Positions 15,871-24,122 of a stretch of DNA of 64,000 nucleotides are shown one piece after another. The stretch is from Salinimicrobium sp035607535 (GTDB taxonomy: Bacteria > Bacteroidota > Bacteroidia > Flavobacteriales > Flavobacteriaceae), in assembly GCF_035607535.1 (NCBI RefSeq), contig NZ_JAYDZX010000003.1, positions 186,001-250,000 of the forward strand, given 5' to 3'. The position numbers and the translations under genes were made by a program. The notes beneath the pieces were generated by a model that saw only the letters and a list, made by a program, of their open reading frames with translations, was not told where the DNA came from and made no database searches. Positions within the stretch are counted from its first letter, which is position 1. The number at the start of each line of letters is the position of its first letter.

Positions 15871-18207
15871 ATGGCAAAAACATCTGGAAAAGCAAATAAA
15901 GAGGCGGCAAAGAGAAAGCAATACAGCCGTTACAAGTCCTGGTTCTGGACAGTATTTGCATTAGGAATTTCGGCAATAGTACTCCTTTTCTTGCTGGCGA
16001 GCTGGGGTGTTTTTGGTACTATGCCAACTTTTGAAGAACTTGAAAATCCTGAAACTAACCTGGCTACCGAAATATTTTCATCAGACGGGGAAACTTTAGG
16101 TAAATACTACAACGAGAACAGAACTCCGGTAAAATACGAGGATCTTCCGCAGCATTTGATCGAAGCACTAATTGCGACAGAAGATGAAAGATTTTACGAC
16201 CATTCGGGAATAGATGCAAAAGGAACCTTGCGTGCAGCGGTTTTCCTCGGAAAAAGAGGGGGAGCGAGTACGATAACGCAGCAGCTTGCAAAACTTTTAT
16301 TTACCGATAATGTTTCCCGAAATCCACTTTCCCGTGGAATTCAGAAAGTGAAGGAATGGATCATTGCGACCCGCCTTGAGAGACAGTATACTAAGGAAGA
16401 GATCATTACCATGTATCTCAACAAATACGACTTCCTTTACCAGGCAGTGGGAGTGCGCTCTGCGGCTAAGATCTATTTCGATAAGGAGCCAAAAGACCTC
16501 AATGTAGAGGAAGCTGCAGTGCTGGTGGCGATGCTTAAAAATCCAATTCTTTATAACCCTCAAAAAGAGCAATTTAAAGACAATGCTTTGCAGCGTCGCA
16601 ATGTGGTGCTAAGTCAGATGGAGGTGAATGATTATATCACCGAAGAAGAAAAAGATTCTCTTCAGCAATTGCCATTGCAGACCGAATTTTCCCCACAAGG
16701 ACATGACGAAGGAGTTGCAACTTATTTTAGAGTGTATTTACAGGGGTTTATGAAAGACTGGATCGAAAAGAACCCAAAGCCCGATGGCAGTAAATACAAC
16801 ATCTATCGCGACGGCCTCAAGATCTACACCAGTATTGACAGCCGCATGCAGGAATACGCAGAAGAGGCGGTGCAAATGCACATTGCTAACCTTCAAAAGG
16901 AATTTGACAGACAGAACAAGAGCAACAAAACTGCTCCTTTTAGAGATATTACACAGCAGGAGATCGATAAGTTAATGACCGATGCCATGCGTCGTAGTGA
17001 GCGCTGGAGAATCCTGAAAGAAAAAGGTCTTTCTAACGAAGAGATCCTAAAATCTTTTGACACTCCTACGCGAATGGAAGTATTTTCCTGGAAAGGAAAT
17101 ATTGATACTACTATGACTCCCAGGGATTCCATTAGATATTATAAATCCTTCTTTCAGGCGGGGATGATGTCTATGACGCCGCAAACAGGTGAAGTTAAGG
17201 CCTGGGTGGGAGGAACGAACTTCAAGCACTTTAAGTACGATCACGTAAAACAAGGTAAAAGACAGGTTGGATCCACCTTTAAACCTTTTGTATATGCAAC
17301 AGCAATAGATCAATTGCACCTTTCTCCCTGTGATACGTTACCCAGAAGCCTTCACACTATTGAGGCAGGAAAACATGGAAATCAAAATGACTGGACGCCA
17401 AAGAACAGCGACGGGGAATATGCAGGGATGATCAGCTTAAAAAGAGGATTGGCAGAATCTGTGAACACCGTGACCGCCCGCTTAATTGACCGTACAGGAC
17501 CCAAACCCGTGATCGATCTTATTGAAAAGCTGGGAATAGACACAGAGAATATTCCGGAGGTCCCCTCGATTGCCTTGGGTACCGCCGATCTCAGTGTATT
17601 CGAAATGGTCTCGGCCTACAGTACTTTTGTGAATGAAGGTGTTTACGTAAAGCCGGTGATCGTTACCAGGATCGAAGACAAGAATGGAACTATTCTCTAT
17701 CAGCATGTGCCCGAAACCCGGGATGTGCTTAGTAAAGAGGCGGCTTATGTTACGCTCAACCTTATGGAGGGGGTCACTCAGTACGGGTCGGGCCAACGAC
17801 TTAGAGGAGATTGGGCTACCGGTGCCGAACATTACAAGCGTGCCGTGACGGGATATCCCTACAATTTTGACAGGAATGAAATTCCTATTGCAGGTAAAAC
17901 AGGGACTACCCAAAATCAAAGTGACGGTTGGTTTATGGGGATGGTGCCAAATCTTACTACCGGAGTTTGGGTTGGAGCTGAGGATCGTGCCGTCCATTTC
18001 CCTACGATTACTTATGGGCAGGGAGCTACAATGGCCCTGCCAATATGGGGGATCTATATGAAGAAGGTCTACGCCGATAAGGAATTGAACGTCGCTAAAG
18101 GTCCTTTTCCCCGCCCGGAAGTGGTTACTATTCAAACAGACTGTAGTGCTTATGGCCGCAATGGTGAAGATGACGAGGACAGTCTGCCCGACGAGCTGGA
18201 TTTTTAG
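15871..18207 (+). CDS. mrcA: penicillin-binding protein 1A, bifunctional
   Basis: This 778-residue class A PBP polymerises and crosslinks peptidoglycan in the periplasm. A membrane anchor lies at about residues 25-50. The GT51 glycosyltransferase domain (about 70-240) shows EDERFYDHSGID near 104-115. The transpeptidase domain (about 420-740) has the active-site STFKPF (SxxK), the SVN triad and the KTGTT box. The C-terminus is a short acidic tail. It follows gldH by 3 nt, so is probably co-transcribed, and it ends at a strong terminator. Confidence 0.95.
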   Translation: MAKTSGKANKEAAKRKQYSRYKSWFWTVFALGISAIVLLFLLASWGVFGTMPTFEELENPETNLATEIFSSDGETLGKYYNENRTPVKYEDLPQHLIEALIATEDERFYDHSGIDAKGTLRAAVFLGKRGGASTITQQLAKLLFTDNVSRNPLSRGIQKVKEWIIATRLERQYTKEEIITMYLNKYDFLYQAVGVRSAAKIYFDKEPKDLNVEEAAVLVAMLKNPILYNPQKEQFKDNALQRRNVVLSQMEVNDYITEEEKDSLQQLPLQTEFSPQGHDEGVATYFRVYLQGFMKDWIEKNPKPDGSKYNIYRDGLKIYTSIDSRMQEYAEEAVQMHIANLQKEFDRQNKSNKTAPFRDITQQEIDKLMTDAMRRSERWRILKEKGLSNEEILKSFDTPTRMEVFSWKGNIDTTMTPRDSIRYYKSFFQAGMMSMTPQTGEVKAWVGGTNFKHFKYDHVKQGKRQVGSTFKPFVYATAIDQLHLSPCDTLPRSLHTIEAGKHGNQNDWTPKNSDGEYAGMISLKRGLAESVNTVTARLIDRTGPKPVIDLIEKLGIDTENIPEVPSIALGTADLSVFEMVSAYSTFVNEGVYVKPVIVTRIEDKNGTILYQHVPETRDVLSKEAAYVTLNLMEGVTQYGSGQRLRGDWATGAEHYKRAVTGYPYNFDRNEIPIAGKTGTTQNQSDGWFMGMVPNLTTGVWVGAEDRAVHFPTITYGQGATMALPIWGIYMKKVYADKELNVAKGPFPRPEVVTIQTDCSAYGRNGEDDEDSLPDELDF

Positions 18208-18239
18208 AAACTCTCAATTTATTCTGAAATTATTAATAG

Positions 18240-18274
18240 AAGGCCCTTTGTATTGCAAAGGGCCTTTATTTTTT
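18240..18274 (+). terminator. mrcA intrinsic terminator
   Basis: AAGGCCCTTTG (18240-18250) pairs with CAAAGGGCCTT (18256-18266) and is followed by TATTTTTTT. It ends the ricT-gldH-mrcA run. Confidence 0.9.
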
Positions 18275-18302
18275 TGTATTTTTCGGAATAAAACTACCAA
18301 CA

Positions 18303-19001
18303 ATGATCAATAAAACTGTACGGGATGTTTCTGAAGCTCTGGAGGGAGTGCATGATGGTATGACCTTTATGCTGGGTGGCTTCGGATTAAGCGGAATTCC
18401 CGAAAATGCAATTTCTGAGCTGGTTCGTCTCAACTTGAAAAATCTTACCTGTATCTCGAATAACGCCGGAGTTGATGACTTTGGATTAGGGCTGCTCCTT
18501 CAGAAGAAACAGATTGACAAAATGGTCTCTTCGTATGTGGGCGAGAATGCCGAATTTGAGCGTCAAATGCTCAGTGGAGAACTTGAAGTGGAATTGACCC
18601 CTCAAGGTACTCTTGCTGCAAAATGCCAGGCGGCACAGCAGGGTTTTCCCGCAATTTACACACCTGCAGGCTACGGAACCGAAGTAGCCATTGGCAAAGA
18701 AACACGTGAATTCAATGGGAAAATGTATGTGCTCGAAGAAGCGTACAAAGCCGATTTTGCCTTTGTCAAAGCCTGGAAAGGAGACAAGGCCGGAAACCTC
18801 ATTTTCAAAGGTACAGCAAGGAACTTTAATCCGGTGATGTGCGGGGCCGCGACCATTACAGTAGCCGAAGTGGAAGAACTTGTGGAACCGGGAGAGCTGG
18901 ATCCAAATCAAATCCATATTCCGGGAATCTTCGTACAAAGGATCTTCCAGGGAAAAGATTACGAAAAGAGAATTGAACAAAGAACTGTTAGACAAAAGTA
19001 A
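18303..19001 (+). CDS. scoA: 3-oxoacid CoA-transferase subunit A
   Basis: This 232-residue alpha subunit of a family I CoA-transferase, probably succinyl-CoA:acetoacetate type, works in ketone-body and fatty-acid breakdown. The CoA-transferase motif with GGFGLSGIPENAI is at about residues 22-34, and a GYGTEVAIGKE segment lies near 122-132. The catalytic Glu is on the beta subunit, normally encoded next to it. Here the two are separated by an inserted 456-bp block carrying an S23-like gene. Confidence 0.93.
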   Translation: MINKTVRDVSEALEGVHDGMTFMLGGFGLSGIPENAISELVRLNLKNLTCISNNAGVDDFGLGLLLQKKQIDKMVSSYVGENAEFERQMLSGELEVELTPQGTLAAKCQAAQQGFPAIYTPAGYGTEVAIGKETREFNGKMYVLEEAYKADFAFVKAWKGDKAGNLIFKGTARNFNPVMCGAATITVAEVEELVEPGELDPNQIHIPGIFVQRIFQGKDYEKRIEQRTVRQK

Positions 19002-19007
19002 TTTTTG

Positions 19008-19043
19008 GATTTGAAAATTTGAAGATGAGTTGATTTGAAAATG
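19008..19043 (+). repeat. left octamer-repeat arm flanking the S23-like gene
   Basis: In-phase octamers GATTTGAA, AATTTGAA, GATGAGTT, GATTTGAA, AATG begin 6 nt after the scoA stop. The segment 19016-19042 is an inverted copy (22 of 27 matches) of 19424-19450. Confidence 0.8.
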
Positions 19044-19062
19044 AAATCGTAATTTATTACTT

Positions 19063-19416
19063 ATGAGAGATGACAAAGAGAATTTAATTGTAGCAAAAAC
19101 CTTCAGTTTTGCCTTAGAAGCTATAGACTATTCAGAAAAATTAAGATCTCTCCACAAGTACGAAATGGCATCCCAGCTCTTTAGAAGTGGAACTTCAATT
19201 GGTGCCAATGTTTGGGAGGCTCAGAATGCAGAGAGTAATGCAGATTTCATTCATAAGTTCAAAATCGCAGCCAAGGAATCAGATGAGACAGATTACTGGC
19301 TTAGGCTGTGCAAAGCGTCACCTCATTTTCCCGATCCTAAACCTGAATTGCCGAAAGAATTGAATTCGATCATTAGGATCATAGCCAAAATCATTTCTTC
19401 CAGTAAGAAAAAGTAA
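19063..19416 (+). CDS. four-helix-bundle protein, 23S rRNA IVS (S23) family
   Basis: This small, all-helical protein of 117 residues matches the S23/IVS four-helix-bundle family. Landmarks are an early FSFALEAIDYSEKL helix, the signature LFRSGTSIGANVWEAQNAES at about 45-64, and KESDETDYWLRL at about 75-86. Relatives are encoded in intervening sequences of 23S rRNA genes and in diversity-generating retroelements (Avd); the function is unclear. Here it sits between scoA and scoB, bounded by inverted octamer arrays, which suggests insertion as a discrete element. No transposase or reverse transcriptase is nearby. Confidence 0.9.
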   Translation: MRDDKENLIVAKTFSFALEAIDYSEKLRSLHKYEMASQLFRSGTSIGANVWEAQNAESNADFIHKFKIAAKESDETDYWLRLCKASPHFPDPKPELPKELNSIIRIIAKIISSSKKK

Positions 19417-19418
19417 TC

Positions 19419-19450
19419 TCCAAATTTTCAAATCTGCCAATCTTCAAATT
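19419..19450 (-). repeat. right octamer-repeat arm flanking the S23-like gene
   Basis: Read on the minus strand from 19450: AATTTGAA, GATTGGCA, GATTTGAA, AATTTGGA, in phase. It starts 2 nt after the S23-like stop and ends 7 nt before the scoB start codon, and pairs with the left arm. Confidence 0.8.
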
Positions 19451-19457
19451 ATAAAAA

Positions 19458-20111
19458 ATGTTAGATAAAAACGGAATAGCAAAACGCATTGCACAAGAAG
19501 TAAAGGATGGCTATTACGTCAACCTTGGTATAGGAATTCCAACGTTGGTAGCCAATTTTGTGCGGGACGATATAGAAGTTGAATTTCAAAGTGAAAATGG
19601 AATTCTTGGAATGGGACCTTTTCCTTTTGAAGGAGAAGAAGACCCTGATCTCATTAACGCAGGAAAACAAACCATTACAGCACTACCCGGGGCAAGCTAT
19701 TTTGACTCGGCGATGAGTTTCGGGATGATAAGAGGTCAGCATGTTGACCTTACCATCCTTGGCGCTATGGAAGTTGCAGAGAATGGTGACATAGCCAACT
19801 GGAAAATTCCGGGGAAAATGGTGAAAGGAATGGGGGGAGCCATGGACCTTGTTGCCAGTGCCGAAAATATTATTGTAGCAATGATGCACACTAATAGAGC
19901 AGGAGAATCAAAGCTGCTCAAAAAATGTTCTTTACCCTTAACAGGGGTAGGGTGTGTTACTAAGATTGTCACCAATCTCGCAGTGCTTGAAATAACCGAT
20001 AAAGGGTTTAAGCTACTGGAAAGAGCGCCGGGAGTGAGTGTTGAGGAAATTAAGGAAGCTACAGAAGGTACTTTGATTGTAGAAGGGGAAATTCCTGAAA
20101 TGAAAATATAA
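19458..20111 (+). CDS. scoB: 3-oxoacid CoA-transferase subunit B
   Basis: This 217-residue beta subunit is the partner of the upstream scoA product. The catalytic glutamate that forms the CoA-thioester intermediate lies in the SENG motif (Glu at residue 46), followed by GILGMGP. The NLGIGIPT motif is at about 22-29. The start codon is only 7 nt after the right repeat arm, so a hairpin formed by the two arms could affect its translation. It is followed by a palindromic terminator. Confidence 0.93.
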   Translation: MLDKNGIAKRIAQEVKDGYYVNLGIGIPTLVANFVRDDIEVEFQSENGILGMGPFPFEGEEDPDLINAGKQTITALPGASYFDSAMSFGMIRGQHVDLTILGAMEVAENGDIANWKIPGKMVKGMGGAMDLVASAENIIVAMMHTNRAGESKLLKKCSLPLTGVGCVTKIVTNLAVLEITDKGFKLLERAPGVSVEEIKEATEGTLIVEGEIPEMKI

Positions 20112-20115
20112 AAAA

Positions 20116-20148
20116 AGACCTTCAAGGTTTCCAAAACCTTGTAGGTCT
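20116..20148. repeat. 33-bp extragenic palindrome, copy 1 (also scoB terminator)
   Basis: AGACCTTCAAGGTTT pairs with AAACCTTGTAGGTCT, and the hairpin is followed by a T-run. A second copy of the same 33-bp element at 27431-27463 differs at two positions. A shorter relative, AGACCT-TAC-AGGTCT, lies at 20190-20204. The copy here probably works as the scoB terminator. Confidence 0.8.
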
Positions 20149-20208
20149 ATGTTTTTTTATATATGCTCCCGACCTACAACCTCTAAAAAAGACCTTACAG
20201 GTCTGCAA

Positions 20209-20571
20209 TTAATCCAGAATAGAAGTCGAATGCTTTTCAAGATTTACCAGAAAGTCGATCGCTTCGTTTAATGGAATGAGTTTTCCGCGGGTGTTGACCT
20301 GGGAGAAATATTTGTGCCAGTTGGCTTCTTCGATCCCGTGCTCAAATTTCTTTACAGTGTCCAGATCAGGCACCTTCCAAATCGCGAAATATCGATAATC
20401 ACTTCTATAGGGCGTGTGCTCATCATTCATAGCCCAGCCCACATTTTCAATTCCGGCGCCCGACATTTCATTAATGGCATCTTGTACTTTATTCATATAG
20501 GCCCGGCGGTCTTCTTTGGAAAGATCCATCCAATCCTTGGTGACATTCCATTGTTCTACGTATAAATACAT
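20209..20571 (-). CDS. small protein, dimeric alpha-beta barrel-like
   Basis: The protein has 120 residues and no signal. Its pattern of strand (MYLYVEQWNV), helix (RRAYMNKVQDAINEM), strand (ENVGWAMNDE) and strand (YRYFAIWKVPD) fits the ferredoxin-like dimeric alpha-beta barrel fold; it may belong to DUF6616. Proteins of this fold include small monooxygenases and mutarotases, but no catalytic residue is certain. It stands alone; the 110-bp region upstream carries the TCAAAAATGACATTTTTGA palindrome (20606-20624). Confidence 0.6.
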   Translation of the reverse strand: MYLYVEQWNVTKDWMDLSKEDRRAYMNKVQDAINEMSGAGIENVGWAMNDEHTPYRSDYRYFAIWKVPDLDTVKKFEHGIEEANWHKYFSQVNTRGKLIPLNEAIDFLVNLEKHSTSILD

Positions 20572-20681
20572 AACAGGTTTGTTAGATTAAACAATTTAAG
20601 CAGTCTCAAAAATGACATTTTTGAAATCTCTTTCTTAAATATACTAAATCTTTGAAAAGCAGCAGGATAAATAACAGTTCC

Positions 20682-21404
20682 TTAAGGAATCTCGACGTGC
20701 ATGATCTCCTCCTCATCGAGCAAAGGCTCCTGCCTTAGTTTAAGTATTACCTGCGCGATGGCGATCACGTCCCTTTCGCAGTAGGACACTATTCTGTTGA
20801 GGTCTCCTTCTTCATAAAATACCTTGCACACCTGGCTGCCGTCTATATCTTCTTTGGGTGAAGGGACGCCGAGTACATTGCAGAGCAATTTAAGGGAAGT
20901 GTAGTGTTTATAATCGCCAAATTTCCAGAGCTCCAGGGTGTCCAGATGAGGTACTTCCCATGGTTTTTTTCCAAAGAGGTTGAGCTTATTGGGAAGCTCC
21001 ATGTTATGGATGAGCATTCTCCTGGCGATGTATGGGAAGTCGAATTCTTTTCCGTTATGTGCGCAGAGCAGGTGTTGGGGTCTGCCGAAATGGCTCTCCA
21101 GAAGGTTCTTAAAAGCCGTCAACAGCTCTTTCTCTTCTCCGTGGAAGGTTGTGGTCCTAAAGGTCCTTTTCTCCCCCTGAAAAGCAAAATATCCTACCGA
21201 AATGCAGATGATCTTTCCAAACTCTGCCCAAATGCCCGCACGGTCATAGAATTCTTCGGGAGTGAAATCTTCTTTTCGCTGATACTGGGATTTTGATTCC
21301 CACAATTTCTGCTTTTCCTCAGAAAGCTCGGCAAATGTGGCATTTTCGGGAACTGTTTCAATGTCGAGGAACAGCAGATTGCGGAGTGCGATTTTCTTGA
21401 TCAT
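20682..21404 (-). CDS. 3'-5' exonuclease, PolB-like DEDD family
   Basis: The protein has 240 residues when started at MIKKIALRN, giving FLDIETVPE (DxE motif) at about 11-19. The second acidic motif appears in LLCAHNGKEFDFPYIARR, and the third in YCERDVIAIAQV near the end. This matches predicted 3'-5' exonucleases related to the proofreading domain of family B DNA polymerases, without a polymerase domain. It overlaps the serine hydrolase's end by about 47 nt and could form one operon with it, ogt and the CNNM gene. The substrate is unknown. Confidence 0.8.
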   Translation of the reverse strand: MIKKIALRNLLFLDIETVPENATFAELSEEKQKLWESKSQYQRKEDFTPEEFYDRAGIWAEFGKIICISVGYFAFQGEKRTFRTTTFHGEEKELLTAFKNLLESHFGRPQHLLCAHNGKEFDFPYIARRMLIHNMELPNKLNLFGKKPWEVPHLDTLELWKFGDYKHYTSLKLLCNVLGVPSPKEDIDGSQVCKVFYEEGDLNRIVSYCERDVIAIAQVILKLRQEPLLDEEEIMHVEIP

Positions 21405-22542
21405 GTGCTTCAAGTGTGTTTAACACCTCCTCAAGATAGAAATAAAAATCATTGGGATGCTCCTTGTCATCGGGAACCTTACCACCTTCCTGCCCAAGTC
21501 TCACTATGATCACATCTTTCTGCGGAAGCACGATCACATACTGCCCTAAAATTCCGCGGAAGTAAAATACTTCCTGCCCCTCATAATTCTCCAGCCAAAT
21601 CCCGAATCCGTAGTGTGGATACTCCTCAAATTGCGGCTTGATCGATTCTGCCACATAAGCCGAATCCAGCAGCTGTTCTCCATTCCAGGTTCCATAGTGA
21701 TTGTACAGTTTTCCGAAGCGGGCAAAATCCCTCGCGTTGGAAGCAATGCAGCAAAAAGCCTTTTCCATACCACTTTCCTCGCTGTCCAGTTGCCAAAGTG
21801 CATAATTTTCCATTCCCATGGGTTTCCAAAAGCTTTCGCTCATATATTCGGATACATTTTTGCCAGTCGCTTTTTCCAGCACCATTGCGAGCAGCTGAGT
21901 ATTCCCACTCAAATATTCGAATTCTTTCCCCGGTTCTTCTACGACTTTGAGGTCTAGAACCATCTCCCGGATATTTTCATCCAGGTAAGCCCTAACAGTC
22001 ATTGAAAAAGGATTATAGTAATCTTCCTTCCAGTTCAAACCTGAAGACATAGAAACGAGATGCCGTAGCTGCAGCCTTTTATCGAACTTCGGAAAGAAAT
22101 CGGCCACGGGTTGATCCAGACTTTCAATATGTCCGTCAAAAATGGCTTTCCCGAGCAGGGCTGCTACGAGGCTTTTCGCAACCGAGAAAGAATTCGTTAG
22201 CGAGTGTGGACCGTACTCTTCCGCATAGTTTTCATACCAGATGCTGTCATTCCTTATGATTAAAAATGCAATCGTACCGGCTTCTTCATTCTTTTCCTGA
22301 AGTTCTTTGGTGAGAGAGAATTGATTGTATTCCTTGTGTTGTGGCCATGGTTGAGGTTTTCCTGCTTCTATTTTCCTGTTGTCAAAGAATTCGTGATCAT
22401 CTATATGAGCAGTCAAATGGCCCTGCAGATAGGTGGACTGAATTCCTTTGAAGATATATTCAAAGTTGAAAAGGTAGATGAGACCAATGGCAAGAGCCAA
22501 AAAGATAAGGGTCCCAAAAATTACTTTTTTGACACCTCTCAT
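21358..22542 (-). CDS. beta-lactamase-fold serine hydrolase
   Basis: This 394-residue envelope protein has an N-terminal membrane anchor or signal (about residues 6-26). The serine beta-lactamase/class C-like domain shows the SxxK motif as SVAK (about residue 128) and a Tyr-containing FEYLSGNTQ motif near 210. It could be an esterase, D-aminopeptidase or PBP-like hydrolase; the family is too broad to name a substrate. It overlaps ogt by 4 nt upstream and the exonuclease gene downstream. Confidence 0.82.
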   Translation of the reverse strand: MRGVKKVIFGTLIFLALAIGLIYLFNFEYIFKGIQSTYLQGHLTAHIDDHEFFDNRKIEAGKPQPWPQHKEYNQFSLTKELQEKNEEAGTIAFLIIRNDSIWYENYAEEYGPHSLTNSFSVAKSLVAALLGKAIFDGHIESLDQPVADFFPKFDKRLQLRHLVSMSSGLNWKEDYYNPFSMTVRAYLDENIREMVLDLKVVEEPGKEFEYLSGNTQLLAMVLEKATGKNVSEYMSESFWKPMGMENYALWQLDSEESGMEKAFCCIASNARDFARFGKLYNHYGTWNGEQLLDSAYVAESIKPQFEEYPHYGFGIWLENYEGQEVFYFRGILGQYVIVLPQKDVIIVRLGQEGGKVPDDKEHPNDFYFYLEEVLNTLEAHDQENRTPQSAVPRH

Positions 22543-23015
22543 GAAAATAAACTTTGTTGTTTTACAGGTTGTTCATGTTCCAGCAGCCATTTTTTTCTCC
22601 ACAACCCGCCTGCATAGCCCGTGAGGGAGCCATCGCTGCCAATTACCCGGTGACATGGGACGATTATCCAAAGCGGATTCTTACCATTTGCCGCAGCCAC
22701 CGCTCTTATTGCCAGCGGGTCACCCAGTTCCTTTGCCAGGTCCATATAGGATGTAGTTCTTCCATACGGAATCTTGAGCAGAGCCTGCCATACCTTTTTC
22801 TGAAATTCTGTTCCCTGTGGATTCAGTTTCAGGCTAAATTCCTGCAGCTCTCCCGCAAAATATTGCTGCAATTGAACTTTTGCCTCCTTAAGTTCTGGGG
22901 CAGGATCGGCATTAATTTCAAGGGAATCTTCAGTAAGAATTAGTCTGGAAATGCCTTCCTCATTCCCTTCTAAAATGGCATTTCCCAGAGGTGTTCTAAG
23001 AAGGGCCCTGTTCAT
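22539..23015 (-). CDS. ogt: methylated-DNA--protein-cysteine methyltransferase
   Basis: This 158-residue suicide repair enzyme removes O6-alkyl groups from guanine. The acceptor Cys is in PCHRVIG at about residues 118-124, preceded by RAVAAANGKNPLWII and followed by a GYAGGLWRKKWLL helix; all are family hallmarks. It overlaps the preceding CNNM gene by 20 nt and the serine hydrolase by 4 nt, so is likely one transcript. Confidence 0.94.
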   Translation of the reverse strand: MNRALLRTPLGNAILEGNEEGISRLILTEDSLEINADPAPELKEAKVQLQQYFAGELQEFSLKLNPQGTEFQKKVWQALLKIPYGRTTSYMDLAKELGDPLAIRAVAAANGKNPLWIIVPCHRVIGSDGSLTGYAGGLWRKKWLLEHEQPVKQQSLFS

Positions 23016-24099
23016 CTGTATTTTTTTTACCCTCGGGTTGCTCCTGCTTTAGAAGCCCCAGCTTTTTGGCTCTCTTTTCCCAGTTTTGGCGTGCCAGTAC
23101 CTGCATGTCCTCCACGCTGTCACTCTCATCCATAATTTCCAGCCCCATAAGGGTTTCAATAATATCTTCCATAGTGACCAGGCCTATGGTATTACCATAG
23201 TGATCTACTACCATGGCCAGGTGGGTCCTTTCCCGAATGAACCTTTCAAAAAGTTGAGGAATAGGAGTGTCTTCAGAAGTCATGGGGATATCCCTTTTCA
23301 GGATCTTGAGGGGTTCAGGTCCTTTTTGGTCCAGCATTTCTTCTAAAATGTCATCCTTTAGTACAAACCCCGTGATGTTGTTATGTTTCTTGTGGTAAAC
23401 CGGAATCCTGGAAAACTTCAGGTTTCTGTGCTCCCTGTGAAATTGTTCAATAGTGGTATTTTCATCTTCGGTCACCGCCACAGAAAAAGGAGTCATAACA
23501 TCCTTGGCCTTTACCTTTTTAAAGAGCAGCATGTTCCTTATCACCGTGGTTTCCTGCTCCTCAAAAACTCCTTCCTCTTCGGCCACATCGGTTATTGCCA
23601 TAAATTCTTCCCTGCTCATGGAACTCACATGAGCCGATTTTCCTATAAGTTTCGTGGTGAGCATCATTAGCCATAATATTCCTGTATACTTCAGCGGAAA
23701 AACAAAGGCTTTGAGGGATGTCGCCGTAAAACCTCCAAGAGATTTCCAGTAGGTGGCCCCTATAGTCTTCGGTATAATTTCAGAAACAATTAAAATAGCA
23801 ATAGTCATGATGGCCGATACTATACCAACTGCATTCCCGCCGTCACCATAGACTTTCTCGGCCTGGACACCCACTAAGATCGCTCCTACAGTATGTGCAA
23901 TGGTGTTGATCGTAAGGATCGCTATCAATGGCTTGTCCACGTCCTGCTTGAATTTCGTAAGGGTGTGGGCATAAGCTTTGCCTTCTCTTAATTTGATCTT
24001 CAAATAGGAAGGGGTGAAGCTTAGGAAAGCTGCCTCCAGGATCGAGCACATAAAGGAGAAAAAGATGGCCAGTACGGCGTATAAAATGAGTAATTCCAT
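22996..24099 (-). CDS. CNNM/CorC-type transporter with CBS domains
   Basis: This 367-residue inner-membrane protein has a DUF21 membrane domain with three to four helices (about 1-150), then a CBS pair (about 200-320; DVMTPFSVAV and AMVVDHYGNTIGLVTMEDIIE). It lacks a clear CorC_HlyC C-terminal domain and ends in a charged tail. The family is linked to magnesium or cobalt efflux; older annotations say hemolysin. It is first in a run with ogt, the serine hydrolase and the exonuclease. Confidence 0.85.
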   Translation of the reverse strand: MELLILYAVLAIFFSFMCSILEAAFLSFTPSYLKIKLREGKAYAHTLTKFKQDVDKPLIAILTINTIAHTVGAILVGVQAEKVYGDGGNAVGIVSAIMTIAILIVSEIIPKTIGATYWKSLGGFTATSLKAFVFPLKYTGILWLMMLTTKLIGKSAHVSSMSREEFMAITDVAEEEGVFEEQETTVIRNMLLFKKVKAKDVMTPFSVAVTEDENTTIEQFHREHRNLKFSRIPVYHKKHNNITGFVLKDDILEEMLDQKGPEPLKILKRDIPMTSEDTPIPQLFERFIRERTHLAMVVDHYGNTIGLVTMEDIIETLMGLEIMDESDSVEDMQVLARQNWEKRAKKLGLLKQEQPEGKKNTDEQGPS

Positions 24100-24122
24100 T
24101 CAGATTTTTTAAATTAATAAAG

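Noticed and set aside
18303..20111. Four-helix-bundle gene as part of a diversity-generating retroelement
   Set aside because: No reverse transcriptase, template repeat or variable-region target gene is nearby; the S23-like protein alone is not enough.
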